Part shown: positions 36,622 to 45,809 of the stretch, in pieces | How the letters are laid out: the number at the start of each line of letters is the position of its first letter | How positions within the stretch are numbered: position 1 is the first letter of the stretch | Assembly (NCBI RefSeq): GCF_000147355.1 | Contig: NC_014506.1 | Location: 1,364,001 to 1,428,000 of the forward strand | Source: Sulfurimonas autotrophica DSM 16294 | GTDB lineage: Bacteria; Campylobacterota; Campylobacteria; Campylobacterales; Sulfurimonadaceae | Reading direction: 5' to 3' | Length of the DNA stretch: 64,000 bases | Notes under the pieces: model-generated | The model's input: only the letters and a program-made list of their open reading frames with translations | Told to the model about the DNA's origin: nothing | Database searches by the model: none | Translations under genes and position numbers: made by a program

Positions 36622-37274
36622 ACTAGTTTCCCGTTATGTATCTCTACAATCCTGTCCACAAAATCCAAATCAAAAAAAAGAGGATCATGCGTAGCAACAA
36701 TGATAGTTTTATTTAAAGATTTCAATTCTTTGAGTATCTGTATAAATTCTTTGGAGAGTTTTTCATCCAAATTCGCCGTGGGTTCATCTGCCAAAATAAT
36801 TTTCGGATTATTTACATTTGCTCTGGCTATTGCAGTTCTCTGCTGTTCACCGCCGGACAAATTTTTCACAGCTATTTCTTTTTTATGCTCAATCGAAAAC
36901 ATCTGCATCACAGCTTCCAGCTTTACATGTAACTCTTTTTCATCTAAATTCAATGGAACCAAAGGCAATGTGATGTTATCTTCTACACTTAAAGTCGGAA
37001 TCAGATTATATTTTTGAAATATAAACCCGATATTATCTCTTCTGTATTGGCTACAAAAATGATCCGGTAGTTTTGATATATGTTTATTATCTACCAAAAC
37101 ATCACCACTTGTCGGTTTTAAAAGTCCGGCTATTAATGAAAGAATGGTACTTTTTCCACTGCCGCTCACACCTTTTAAAACAATCAGCTCACCCTCATTA
37201 AACTCTAAATCAATGTTGTCCAGAGCTTTAATGTCCTTGCCGTACACTTTACTTACATGTTGAAGTTTTATCAT
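36612..37274 (-). CDS. ABC transporter ATPase, LolD/MacB type
   Basis: A 220-residue nucleotide-binding subunit: Walker [10 protein letters not shown], signature [12 protein letters not shown], Walker [13 protein letters not shown]. Upstream and downstream genes overlap it by 4 nt and 10 nt, so it should pair with the FtsX-type permease encoded just upstream. A TTACATGTAA copy is at 36923. Confidence 0.92.
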   Translation of the reverse strand: MIKLQHVSKVYGKDIKALDNIDLEFNEGELIVLKGVSGSGKSTILSLIAGLLKPTSGDVLVDNKHISKLPDHFCSQYRRDNIGFIFQKYNLIPTLSVEDNITLPLVPLNLDEKELHVKLEAVMQMFSIEHKKEIAVKNLSGGEQQRTAIARANVNNPKIILADEPTANLDEKLSKEFIQILKELKSLNKTIIVATHDPLFFDLDFVDRIVEIHNGKLVCS

Positions 37275-38443
37275 CTTATTACCTCGTCAGCATCAAGAGT
37301 AGCAACTCTCCATGAAGGAATAACTGTTGCAAACATATATACCGGTACACTCAGTAAGAAGAGTAACAGTAATATTTCATAATCAAGAACAAAAGGAAGC
37401 GTAAAATTATTACTAATATCATTATAGGCTATAAATATATTTTTTATTATCGGGGCATTTAAAATATATACAAAAAACAGTGCCAAAGTAATACCAATAA
37501 TATAAGAGAAAAAAGAGATGATTAAACCCTCATATAATCTTGCTTGGAGAACATCTTCGATTCTCCACCCTATTGCTTTGAGTATGCCTATCTCTTTTTT
37601 TTCTTCACTGCTGAGTCCGCTTGATTTATCATAGATAATTATAAAAAATGTAAAGAGCGTTATGATAAATAAAATGAGAAATATAGAACTTTTATAATTA
37701 AATTGACTCTCTAGGGATATTTTCAAATCCTTCCTGGCGACAACTTTAAATGTCGGAAACAAGTTTTGAATTTTCAGCATCACAGAAGCGACTTCTGCCG
37801 GGTTATCTACTGTCACTGCCAAATCTGTAGCTTCTCTGTTTTTATAGCCAAAAATCTCTCTTAGGGCATCTTTACTCATGACTATCATATCATTTGACTC
37901 CAACTTGGTTGCAGCTTTAAATATTCCGGCTATATAGATTTTTTTGACTGCTAAATCGGGAGTAATAAAGTTAAAATATTCACGATAATAACTTTGATTC
38001 ATTATCTTTTTAACACCCTCACCAATAAGCATTGATGAAGTATTGAGTTCACTGTTTTGTACAATATTTGCCAATGTAGCATTATACTGATTTTCAAATT
38101 CATCAATGCCGACTAAAATAAATTTTGCATTCATATGTTTAAAATCATAATATCCCCATACTCTTGAGACAACATCGCCGACACCTTTAATATTTAGAAT
38201 AGTATCTATGACATTTTCATCGACAGTAGTATCTCTGCCAGCTTTTTGATTCGTTATAATTATCTGAGGTTGGGCATCAACAGTTGATTCAAATTCATAC
38301 TTTAATGAATTTTGCACAAAGAAAAATGATGCTAAAACAGCGATGAGCAGTGTTAATACTATGGCTATAAATATATTTTTTGATTTATATCGTAAAATGT
38401 AATTAATTGCATATTCAAGAAGATAAAAATTGATTTTTTTCAT
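37271..38443 (-). CDS. FtsX/MacB-type ABC permease
   Basis: A 390-residue permease with one N-terminal helix (about 25-45), a periplasmic domain (46-255), and three C-terminal helices (about 255-275, 308-332, 350-372). The loop [20 protein letters not shown] before helix 3 is the FtsX-family cytosolic motif. It sits between a 65-residue membrane protein and the ATPase, each overlapping by 4 nt. Confidence 0.9.
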   Translation of the reverse strand: MKKINFYLLEYAINYILRYKSKNIFIAIVLTLLIAVLASFFFVQNSLKYEFESTVDAQPQIIITNQKAGRDTTVDENVIDTILNIKGVGDVVSRVWGYYDFKHMNAKFILVGIDEFENQYNATLANIVQNSELNTSSMLIGEGVKKIMNQSYYREYFNFITPDLAVKKIYIAGIFKAATKLESNDMIVMSKDALREIFGYKNREATDLAVTVDNPAEVASVMLKIQNLFPTFKVVARKDLKISLESQFNYKSSIFLILFIITLFTFFIIIYDKSSGLSSEEKKEIGILKAIGWRIEDVLQARLYEGLIISFFSYIIGITLALFFVYILNAPIIKNIFIAYNDISNNFTLPFVLDYEILLLLFLLSVPVYMFATVIPSWRVATLDADEVIR

Positions 38444-38637
38444 GGTAATGTCTTTATATAATTGTTTTTTAATGCCAAGCTTAAATTAGAAACAGTCGTT
38501 ATTTTTATAAACTTCTTTTTCTCTGCGAGCTCTATCTGCGTAAAAGTATGTCTATATTGCAAATAAAATATCTCCACTCCTACTAAAAGAAGTAAAGCGC
38601 TACATGTAAAGATACAAACACGGCTTTTTTTATTCAT
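38440..38637 (-). CDS. Small single-helix membrane protein
   Basis: A 65-residue protein with one membrane helix (about 7-27) and a basic, beta-rich tail ([13 protein letters not shown]). It overlaps the NosL gene by 8 nt and the permease gene by 4 nt, so it is a real operon member. It may anchor or adapt the ABC complex. A CTACATGTAA copy is at 38600. Confidence 0.7.
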   Translation of the reverse strand: MNKKSRVCIFTCSALLLLVGVEIFYLQYRHTFTQIELAEKKKFIKITTVSNLSLALKNNYIKTLP

Positions 38638-39298
38638 CTAATTTATACACTGCTTCAGGTTTTATCTCATCAAATTTGAGTATTTTCTTGCCTTTATGGT
38701 CAAGATAGAATCGTTTTGCAGACTCTTCATCCTTAAAAGCTATCAACTCATTTCCCATCGGTCCGTAGACATCGCTCCCCATGACATAATAGGCTTTTTT
38801 CGCATCTATAACTTTTTGCGTGTAATATTCCTGCACCAACATATTTTTTATATTGTCTGGATGTTCAAAATAATACTTCATCATATCTTTTATACCATCA
38901 AAAGATATATTATTATCATTATATTCTATACGCGAAATCCATCTTGGGTATTTGTATAAAAGCATACCACATACAGGACATTTATCCTTTTTCGTAACTG
39001 TCAATTTTTTATAATATTTGTGTTGTTTGGACGCTCTTTTCACATCCCATAAATAAAGACTTAAAGCTTGGGCATATTTTTTATTTAATGTTGGACAAAT
39101 TTTTTTTGCAAGAAGTGCTTCATAAAGTTCTTCATAGCTTTTGTAACTATTCACATCTACATGGAAACATTTTTTCTTATAAATCTTTTCACCCATAGGG
39201 TAAAGCTTTTTCTCTTTTACGGCTTGTGAATAATTTGGATAAGAAAAAAGTGAAGTAGAAAAAATAAAAAAAAGAATAAAAAGTTTAAAAATTGACAT
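38630..39298 (-). CDS. NosL-family protein with a heme-less cytochrome-like N-terminal domain
   Basis: A 222-residue protein with a signal peptide (about 1-19). Residues ~30-85 follow class I cytochrome c layout (GEKIYKKKC ... ICPTLNKKYAQALSLYLWD) but the CxxCH heme site is absent (KKCFHVD). Residues ~105-215 are NosL: CPVCGMLLYKYPRW then ISFDGIKDMMKYYF and YVMGSDVYGPMG. NosL delivers copper to nitrous oxide reductase in known systems; the partner here is unknown. It is the first gene of the five-gene operon. Confidence 0.8.
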   Translation of the reverse strand: MSIFKLFILFFIFSTSLFSYPNYSQAVKEKKLYPMGEKIYKKKCFHVDVNSYKSYEELYEALLAKKICPTLNKKYAQALSLYLWDVKRASKQHKYYKKLTVTKKDKCPVCGMLLYKYPRWISRIEYNDNNISFDGIKDMMKYYFEHPDNIKNMLVQEYYTQKVIDAKKAYYVMGSDVYGPMGNELIAFKDEESAKRFYLDHKGKKILKFDEIKPEAVYKLDE

Positions 39299-39313
39299 AA
39301 GACCACCTAATAA

Positions 39314-39343
39314 ATAAGATATATTTCAATAATTAAATCTTAT
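39314..39343. promoter_or_regulatory. Inverted repeat upstream of the NosL operon
   Basis: ATAAGAT (39314-39320) and ATCTTAT (39337-39343), a perfect 7-bp pair separated by 16 bp, lying 16-45 bp before the NosL start. The spacing fits a dimeric regulator site, but a chance match in AT-rich DNA is possible. Confidence 0.3.
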
Positions 39344-39370
39344 CGAAATAGTGTTAATTTAGCGTTAAAA

Positions 39371-39856
39371 TTACTTAGAAGGAACTCTTAAAATCATTAA
39401 TCTTCTTACAAACAGCACCAAAAGAGCCAGAGCCAAGAGTTTAAAATCTATTTCACTCGCTATATGGATATTTTCAAAAGTGTCACTTTGCGTTGCTTCT
39501 GCACCTAAAGCTTGCATTGAAAGTATCTTTGGAACATAAACTGCTGAAAACATAAGTGAAGAAAAGATGACCGTAACTGCTGCTGCAAAACTTATAGCAT
39601 CTCTTTGCCCCATTTTATAAGCCATTGACTCATATATGGCTACAAAAGCTGCTACAAAATAAGTCCAGTATGAAAATTTATGAAAAATTTCGCCCATAAT
39701 TATACCTGCATTATAATGGTCTATAAGTAAATTTACCGTGATTTTATCTGTATGAAAAACTACAGGAGCGACAATAGCACCTAAAACCAAAACAGCCCCA
39801 AACGTAGCTGCTAAAACAATAAAATATGCAAAATCCAAATAAATATTTCTTTTCAT
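39371..39856 (-). CDS. DUF4149-family membrane protein
   Basis: A 161-residue four-helix protein (about 10-30, 58-76, 82-104, 135-153). The family pattern includes APVVFHT and GEIFHKFSYW, with histidines facing the membrane. Function unknown. It is the most upstream gene in the run with prmC and the M48 protease, 21 bp after prmC's start on the minus strand... that is, the gene is transcribed away from the NosL operon side toward it, and could share a terminator region with it. Confidence 0.75.
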   Translation of the reverse strand: MKRNIYLDFAYFIVLAATFGAVLVLGAIVAPVVFHTDKITVNLLIDHYNAGIIMGEIFHKFSYWTYFVAAFVAIYESMAYKMGQRDAISFAAAVTVIFSSLMFSAVYVPKILSMQALGAEATQSDTFENIHIASEIDFKLLALALLVLFVRRLMILRVPSK

Positions 39857-39877
39857 GTTCTAAAACCTTTATAATTT

Positions 39878-40708
39878 CTATACTTCTAATGTAAATCCAC
39901 GGTCAAACGAGCTGTAATCTTTGTAAAATGTTATGGCCTTAAAATCTTTTTTTTGTATGTGTGTTCGTATTTTATCTTGTTGGTCATAACCTATCTCACA
40001 GCTAAAAAACTTAATCTTTTGCTTTAAGACTTCATCAAGGAGTTTTTTAATAATTTCATCGCCGACCATACCGCCAAACAAGGCATTTTGAGGCTCATAT
40101 GAAAGATTTGATTCTAACTCAACACCCTCTTCAATATAAGGCGGATTTGAAACTAGATAGTCAATTTTTTCATGAACAGGTTCGAGTAATGAGCCAAGAC
40201 GCAGTTCAATACACTCCTGCAGTCCAAATTTTTCTATATTTTTCTGAGCTACATCCAAAGCTTTTTGAGATATGTCAACAGCTATAATTTTAGAATTTTT
40301 AAAAGTTTTTGCAAGCATTATAGAGATGATGCCGCTGCCGACTCCTACCTCTGCAAAAGTCAAAGCACTGTTTTTATCAGGTACATTTTTTATAACTTCA
40401 TCTATAAGCAGTTCTGTTTCAGGACGGGGAATTAAAGCACCCTCATCTATATAAAACTCTTCACTGTAAAAACTGACTGAATTTGTGATATATTCAAGAG
40501 GTTCATTTTTCACTCTTCTCTCAACCCATTTTAAAAGCTGCTGTGTTTCTTTTACTTCACTGTTTTGATGGGTAATCAGCCATAATTCATCTACCTCAAG
40601 ATGCATCATCAAAAGAAGCTGTGCTTCTCTTGCGGCTCTTGGTATATGAGGACCCAGTATTTGTGTTATTTCACGGAGTACATCTTTTACTATATATCTG
40701 CTTCGCAT
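39878..40708 (-). CDS. prmC: Peptide chain release factor N5-glutamine methyltransferase
   Basis: A 276-residue SAM-dependent enzyme methylating the GGQ glutamine of RF1/RF2. The SAM motif EVGVGSGIIS and the catalytic NPPY (SNPPYIEEG) are present, with an N-terminal helical domain containing PRAAREAQLLLMMHL. It overlaps the upstream protease gene by 19 nt, so both are probably in one transcript. Confidence 0.94.
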   Translation of the reverse strand: MRSRYIVKDVLREITQILGPHIPRAAREAQLLLMMHLEVDELWLITHQNSEVKETQQLLKWVERRVKNEPLEYITNSVSFYSEEFYIDEGALIPRPETELLIDEVIKNVPDKNSALTFAEVGVGSGIISIMLAKTFKNSKIIAVDISQKALDVAQKNIEKFGLQECIELRLGSLLEPVHEKIDYLVSNPPYIEEGVELESNLSYEPQNALFGGMVGDEIIKKLLDEVLKQKIKFFSCEIGYDQQDKIRTHIQKKDFKAITFYKDYSSFDRGFTLEV

Positions 40709-41949
40709 TTACCCTCTGTACCGCTTTTTTCTATATAACCGACATCAACACCAAGCTCTTTTAATCGCTCTATCACCGGAGGATGCGTATAATGAAAAAA
40801 GATATATAACGGGTGTGAAAGCGGAAAACTTTTATTTTCATTCACCAATTTCTTTAAAGCATTTGCAAGTTCAATGGAGCCTGCACTGCCACCGAGTTCA
40901 CTACCCATTTTATCTGCCTCGTATTCGTTATGACGACTGACTATTCCCATTATCGGCATCATGATAAAGCCCAGTACCGGCATAAACAACATGAGTAAAA
41001 TCATGATGACATATGGCTCTTTTGCAAGTCCTAGTTCCAAATAAAGAGAATCCGGCAAATTACCGAAAATCGCAAACATTGCAAAGAGCATAGCACCGAC
41101 TAAAGCGATATTTTTATAAATATCACCGTGTGCAAAGTGTCCGAGTTCATGTCCAAGTACTGCTAAAAGCTCTTTAGTCGTGAGCTTTTTCAGTAATGTA
41201 TCAAACAAAACAACTCTTTTTGCTTTTCCAAAACCGCCGAAATAAGCATTAAGTCTGTTGTCACGTTTACTTGCATCACTCACAAAAACACCTGAACTTA
41301 CAAAACCTGTTTTATCCATAAGTTTTTGTATTTCGCTGTCAAGCGCTTCATCTTTAAGCGGGGTCAGTTTATCGAAAAACATTGCGCGAAATGTCGGATA
41401 AAGCATATTTATCAAAATAACAATAGCAAAAACAAATAAAAAGCTCCATAACCACCAAAACTGGAAGTTTGCAATGATTTCATAAATACCCCACACAACA
41501 AGCGAACCCAGAACAATAGTCATAATAAAAGAGATAAAAGTGTCTTTTATCCATTGTCCAAGACTTGAATTGTTAAACCCAAACTCCGCATCAATAACAA
41601 ACTTTTCATAATAAGAAAACGGCAAAGATATAATATAGTTAATAACCACAAAGCTCATAACAATAGCTATATTCATCATCGCTTCATTTGCCATGGTATA
41701 GTATTCATTTACAATATATTTTATACCAAATCCAATCCACATAATAAAAACCAAATAATCAACAAAAGTATTTACAATTGAGAGTTTTTCTTTTGTAACG
41801 GCATAATTTCCCGCTTTTAAAAAATCTGCAGCAGACAATAGAACCGGTGTTTTTCTTTTAATAAGGTTTATATACCCTATCTGCATTACACTTGTATATA
41901 TCATTACTAATACATACAAACTGTATATACCTACTATTGTCATTATCAT
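40690..41949 (-). CDS. M48 (Ste24-type) membrane zinc protease
   Basis: A 419-residue multi-pass metalloprotease. The zinc motif HELGH is at 267-271, with a third ligand in HNEYEADKMG. Membrane helices flank the catalytic region (about 5-25, 65-85, 95-112, 140-160, 168-186, 285-300, 320-345). This is the Ste24/CAAX-protease-like layout, which in bacteria handles membrane-protein quality control. Two ATGs occur two codons apart. Confidence 0.9.
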   Translation of the reverse strand: MIMTIVGIYSLYVLVMIYTSVMQIGYINLIKRKTPVLLSAADFLKAGNYAVTKEKLSIVNTFVDYLVFIMWIGFGIKYIVNEYYTMANEAMMNIAIVMSFVVINYIISLPFSYYEKFVIDAEFGFNNSSLGQWIKDTFISFIMTIVLGSLVVWGIYEIIANFQFWWLWSFLFVFAIVILINMLYPTFRAMFFDKLTPLKDEALDSEIQKLMDKTGFVSSGVFVSDASKRDNRLNAYFGGFGKAKRVVLFDTLLKKLTTKELLAVLGHELGHFAHGDIYKNIALVGAMLFAMFAIFGNLPDSLYLELGLAKEPYVIMILLMLFMPVLGFIMMPIMGIVSRHNEYEADKMGSELGGSAGSIELANALKKLVNENKSFPLSHPLYIFFHYTHPPVIERLKELGVDVGYIEKSGTEGKCEADI

Positions 41950-41991
41950 ACTATTACCGCCTTATTTTAATTGAGAAATTATAGCCAAAAC

Positions 41992-42201
41992 TTATCTAAC
42001 AGGAATACTTTTACTGAGTGGAACTACAGTGATTTCATCTTTTACGGGAATTGCATCACCTTTATCGTTGTAGACTTTATTCGCAATCATATAGATTACT
42101 CCTAAAAGGAGTCCTGCAATTATTACAGCCCACACAATTCTCTTTTTCTCACCCTTTAAAGTATTGTAATCACCTATATCTTCTAATTTTGGTTCTGACA
42201 T
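41992..42201 (-). CDS. Small single-helix membrane protein
   Basis: A 69-residue protein: a hydrophilic N-terminus, one membrane helix (about 23-43) and a short periplasmic tail. I do not recognise it. The AAGGATG ribosome-binding site just before the ATG supports expression. It is upstream of the M48 protease on the same strand. Confidence 0.6.
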   Translation of the reverse strand: MSEPKLEDIGDYNTLKGEKKRIVWAVIIAGLLLGVIYMIANKVYNDKGDAIPVKDEITVVPLSKSIPVR

Positions 42202-42276
42202 TTTTCATCCTTTATAATAATTTTGTGAAATTGTATCAAAAATAAATATAGAGGATGTGATAAAAAAAAGCTAATT

Positions 42277-42315
42277 TGACGATTTAAGTCTATTTTTTAT
42301 TTTATTTTATCGTCA
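42277..42315. repeat. Inverted repeat between small membrane protein and Dabb gene
   Basis: TGACGAT (42277-42283) and ATCGTCA (42309-42315), a perfect 7-bp pair with a 25-base T-rich loop, in the gap between the two minus-strand genes. It could end the Dabb transcript or act as an operator. Confidence 0.3.
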
Positions 42316-42319
42316 TACT

Positions 42320-42613
42320 TTATTCTAGGATGTAATCAACAACTTTTGATTCGACTGTTACTTCTTTTATGAAAGAAACAACCTTTAAATGTTCTTCGTG
42401 AACTGCATAAGTTTTTAAATCTTCTTCATTTTCAAATGTTGAGTAAAGTGACAAGTCCATAGCTCTGTCTGACTCATTAAAGTTGATGCCGATTTCAATA
42501 CTCTTAAGCACATCTATACTTTTTTCCAAACTCTCTAATTTATCTTTTACCTTTGCTATATTTAAAGCTTTATTTTCATCTTTAAATTTAAACATCACTA
42601 TATGAACTATCAT
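42320..42613 (-). CDS. Dabb-family (stress-responsive A/B barrel) protein
   Basis: A 97-residue ferredoxin-like protein starting MIVHIVMFKFK, the Dabb pattern, with a DLSLYSTFENEEDLKTYAVHEEHLK region including the conserved HxxH-like end. An upstream in-frame ATG (42628) gives MKVGKM first; the ATG at 42613 has a nearer GGAA ribosome-binding site. Cytosolic, function unknown. Confidence 0.8.
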   Translation of the reverse strand: MIVHIVMFKFKDENKALNIAKVKDKLESLEKSIDVLKSIEIGINFNESDRAMDLSLYSTFENEEDLKTYAVHEEHLKVVSFIKEVTVESKVVDYILE

Positions 42614-42690
42614 TTTTCCAACCTTCAAAAAATTTATTATCTTCTTGAAATCTTAGCAAACATTTTATAATATTTTGATAACATAACACT

Positions 42691-42885
42691 ATGAAAGAAT
42701 TATACGGCGTAGGAATTTTGTTTTTTTATTTTTTGAAGTGGCCGATTGCTGTTATATACCCGTATATGCTGACACATGGACTGCATCACAACTATATTTT
42801 AGATGTATTGTGGGTCTACTGCATCTTTTTAATATTGAAAGACCTTACCATCTACCTCAAAAAGAAAAAAAGTTTAAAAAAATAA
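42691..42885 (+). CDS. Small membrane protein
   Basis: A 64-residue protein with two hydrophobic stretches (about 7-24 and 36-54) and a lysine-rich end. I do not recognise it. A TATAAT at 42666-42671 would give a leader of about 13 nt with no clear Shine-Dalgarno site. It converges on the SLC13 gene. Confidence 0.5.
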   Translation: MKELYGVGILFFYFLKWPIAVIYPYMLTHGLHHNYILDVLWVYCIFLILKDLTIYLKKKKSLKK

Positions 42886-42891
42886 CACCTT

Positions 42892-44223
42892 TTATAAAAT
42901 ATTTTTCCAAAAATACTCTGCTGTAAGTACAATAAAGAAGATTCCAAGCAGGTTTAAAACTATGCCGTACTTCATCATATCTTTCACACTTACAGCTCCG
43001 CTGCTCATGGCAATAGCATTTGGAGGTGTAGCGATAGGGAGCATAAAAGCATAACTTGCACACAATGTTGCTACCATCATAAAGAGTGTTGTATTTATGC
43101 CTGATTGTTGGGCTACAGAATAAATTACAGGCAGCATTATAGAAATCAACGCCGTATTTGATGTTATTTCTGTCGTAAATGTAATAAGCACAGCAACACT
43201 TAAAAGCAGCATTAACGGTGAGAGATGTGTCATATTTAGCAGATATGAAGCAACTTCATCTGCCAATCCGGTTTGAGAAAAAGCTTTTGCTATAGAAAAA
43301 CCTGCACCAAATAAAAACATGATTGCATAAGGGATTTTTTTACTGTCTTTATTCCATTTGAGTATGTTAAAGGGTGGCATAAAAAGAGCCAGACCAAAAC
43401 CGAGTAATATACCGCTTTCACTCATCCCTAGACCATCCCAGTAGGGTCGAATCGGTGCATTGACCAGCAAAACCAGAATCAAGCCCAACATCAAGTACAT
43501 TACTTTTTTTTGCGATTTGTCTAAAACTTTTTTTTCTATTTGGGTTTGTATCGGTATGTCATTTGCACCGTAACTGAGTAAAAACCCGACACTTATCAAC
43601 ATAAAAACAGACAAAGGTACTGTCATCAGCATCCATTGAAAAAATGGAATCAACTCCATATTATGCTCTTGCATTATACCGAGAAGAATCAGATTCGGAG
43701 GTGTTCCTATTGGTGTTAAAATACCGCCTATGCTTGCACCATAAGCTATGGCAAGTGCAAAACGCATTTTTAATTTGGTATTCTCTGTTAAAAATATTGC
43801 AATGGTTATAAGTAACAGAGTTGTTGTCGTATTTGACAAAATCGAGCTTAAAAGTCCTGATGTAATAGCGAGTGAAAATATCATGCCTCTTGGTGTTGCA
43901 GGAAAAAGACTTAAGAGTTTATTGGCTACATGTAAGTGTAAATTTGTTTTTTCAACAGCTATAGCAAGTAAAAAACCACCGAAGAAAAGATATATAATAG
44001 GATTTGCATAATTTAGCGCCGTCATTTTTGTGTCTATAATACCAAACGCAGGAAACAGAACTATGGGTAAAAGAGAGACAACACCCAAAGGCAATGCTTC
44101 ATTTGTCCAGAGTGTAACTAACAGAGCTATACAGCCTATGAGAGCACTCTGTTGCAGGGTAAAGATTAACCCGCCTATACCAAAAAAGAAAAGCCCTATG
44201 CCAAGTGCTATTAATATTTTCAT
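42892..44223 (-). CDS. SLC13/DASS-family anion (dicarboxylate or sulfate) transporter
   Basis: A 443-residue inner-membrane transporter with about 11 helices and the two paired SNT motifs of the family: SNTTTTLLL (about 128-136) and TSNTALISIMLPV (about 362-374). These bind Na+ and the carboxylate or sulfate. The substrate is not set by sequence. It lies 7 nt after the gpsA 3' end on the same strand. Confidence 0.9.
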   Translation of the reverse strand: MKILIALGIGLFFFGIGGLIFTLQQSALIGCIALLVTLWTNEALPLGVVSLLPIVLFPAFGIIDTKMTALNYANPIIYLFFGGFLLAIAVEKTNLHLHVANKLLSLFPATPRGMIFSLAITSGLLSSILSNTTTTLLLITIAIFLTENTKLKMRFALAIAYGASIGGILTPIGTPPNLILLGIMQEHNMELIPFFQWMLMTVPLSVFMLISVGFLLSYGANDIPIQTQIEKKVLDKSQKKVMYLMLGLILVLLVNAPIRPYWDGLGMSESGILLGFGLALFMPPFNILKWNKDSKKIPYAIMFLFGAGFSIAKAFSQTGLADEVASYLLNMTHLSPLMLLLSVAVLITFTTEITSNTALISIMLPVIYSVAQQSGINTTLFMMVATLCASYAFMLPIATPPNAIAMSSGAVSVKDMMKYGIVLNLLGIFFIVLTAEYFWKNIL

Positions 44224-44230
44224 ATAAATC

Positions 44231-45118
44231 CTAATTTGTCAATAAGTCTTTCAAACTTTCATTTGGATTTTTACCCTCTAACATTAAATATACTTCCCTT
44301 GCAATGGGAAGATATAAATCATGTTTTACAGAAATATCATGTAAAGCGTAAGTTGTTCCTATGCCTTCTGCAACCTCACCCAATGCCACAAGAATCTCTT
44401 CTTGTGTTTGACCCTTAGCTAAACCAAGCCCAACTCTAAAGTTTCTACTCATTCTAGAAGAAGCTGTTAGAAATAAATCTCCTGCTCCGCTCAAACCTAT
44501 AAAACTCTCCTCTTTGGCGCCATAAGAGAGCCCAAAACGCTGCATTTCAACCAAACCGCGAGATATTAAAGCTGCGGCCGCATTATTTCCAAGTTTAAGG
44601 CCGTTGCATATACCTGCAGCAATTGCAATCACATTTTTATATGCACCTGAGACTTCTGCACCTATAACATCATCTGATGTATATGTTTTAATAAAAGAAG
44701 GGAACAGCGCACTTAATTCTTCTGCAAGTCCCTTATTGTGTGAGTTTACGACCAATGCCGTAGGCAAAGACTGCATTACTTCTGATGCAAAAGAGGGACC
44801 GGAAAGAAAAGCAATATTCTCATTCGGAACATATTTTTCATATATTTCATTTAAAAATCTACCTGTTTTTGCTTCTATCCCTTTGGAAGCAACAAGAATT
44901 TTCTGGTTTTTAAATACAAAATTTTCTTCAAGCCAAGCTGCAACTTGTTGCGCCGGTACTGTAATAATGAGATATTCACATTCGAGTATTTCATTCAGAG
45001 TTACAAAATTATCCAAATCCCTAGGGGTTCTGGATGTTATAAGCACATTGTTTTTTTCACTTAAAGCAAATGCTAAAGCACTGCCCCATTTACCAGCTCC
45101 AATGACTCCAATTGACAT
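44231..45118 (-). CDS. gpsA: Glycerol-3-phosphate dehydrogenase (NAD(P)+)
   Basis: A 295-residue enzyme making sn-glycerol 3-phosphate for phospholipids. GAGKWGSALA is the NAD loop, LVASKGIE, FLSGPSFASEV and AYKNVIAIAAGICNGLKLGNN (shown in part as AAGICNGLKLGNN) include the catalytic lysine. It overlaps the RCK gene upstream by 29 nt. Confidence 0.96.
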   Translation of the reverse strand: MSIGVIGAGKWGSALAFALSEKNNVLITSRTPRDLDNFVTLNEILECEYLIITVPAQQVAAWLEENFVFKNQKILVASKGIEAKTGRFLNEIYEKYVPNENIAFLSGPSFASEVMQSLPTALVVNSHNKGLAEELSALFPSFIKTYTSDDVIGAEVSGAYKNVIAIAAGICNGLKLGNNAAAALISRGLVEMQRFGLSYGAKEESFIGLSGAGDLFLTASSRMSRNFRVGLGLAKGQTQEEILVALGEVAEGIGTTYALHDISVKHDLYLPIAREVYLMLEGKNPNESLKDLLTN

Positions 45119-45809
45119 ATCGCTTACTCCTTATTTTATTTTCAAAATCTTGTATATCTTTTTCAAAACCGACAACTATTAAAACATCACCGGATTTTAT
45201 AATATGACGTTTGGCTTTTGAAGAATAGATAAATTCACTTTTCAGATCTTCATGCATAACAGAAAGAACTATAATGCCATTATATCGTGTCCAATCTATA
45301 CTTGTTAACTGCTCATCTTTAAATTCACTCTCTTCACCAATTTGTACCTGGGCAATTTTCAGACTGCTCTTTTCATATAAAATATCATGCAGTATTTTAT
45401 GCGATATCGGCTTTTCAAGCATATTTGTAATAATATCCGATGTCGTCTCGGTAAGAGGAATCACTTTATTTGCACCGGCCATTAACAGTTTATTTGCACT
45501 TTCTTTATTCGAAGAGATAGCTATAATAGTCAAATCTTTAAAGTTGGCACGCAAAGATATAGTCAAAAATATATTTTCTGCCGTATCTTCCAAAACACAA
45601 AATGCCATAGAGTTTTTCATATCCACGCTCTTTTGCATATCTGCCCATTCATCACTTAAATCAAAATATTCGAGCTCATACAAGCCCTCTGCCTTATCAT
45701 TTTCATCTAAAGAAAAAACTTTAATGCTGTTATATTTATCTTTTACATTTCTTATAATTTCGTGCGCATATTTATTATATCCGAATATTAATGCTGTTGT
45801 TTTAGCCAT
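45090..45809 (-). CDS. TrkA-type RCK K+ regulator
   Basis: A 239-residue cytosolic protein with a TrkA-N Rossmann domain (ALIFGYNKYAHEII near the start) and a TrkA-C domain (about 150-230: LTSIDWTRYNGIIVLSV, IKSGDVLIVVG). It overlaps the channel gene by 8 nt and gpsA by 29 nt. It likely forms a hetero-oligomer with the channel's RCK domains. Confidence 0.85.
   Translation of the reverse strand: MAKTTALIFGYNKYAHEIIRNVKDKYNSIKVFSLDENDKAEGLYELEYFDLSDEWADMQKSVDMKNSMAFCVLEDTAENIFLTISLRANFKDLTIIAISSNKESANKLLMAGANKVIPLTETTSDIITNMLEKPISHKILHDILYEKSSLKIAQVQIGEESEFKDEQLTSIDWTRYNGIIVLSVMHEDLKSEFIYSSKAKRHIIKSGDVLIVVGFEKDIQDFENKIRSKRYVNWSHWSW

Noticed and set aside
36490-37017. 175-codon open frame on the plus strand
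   Set aside because: It is antisense to the ATPase and DsbB-like genes of the NosL operon and shows no family features.
44604-45182. 192-codon open frame on the plus strand
   Set aside because: It is the shadow of gpsA on the other strand.
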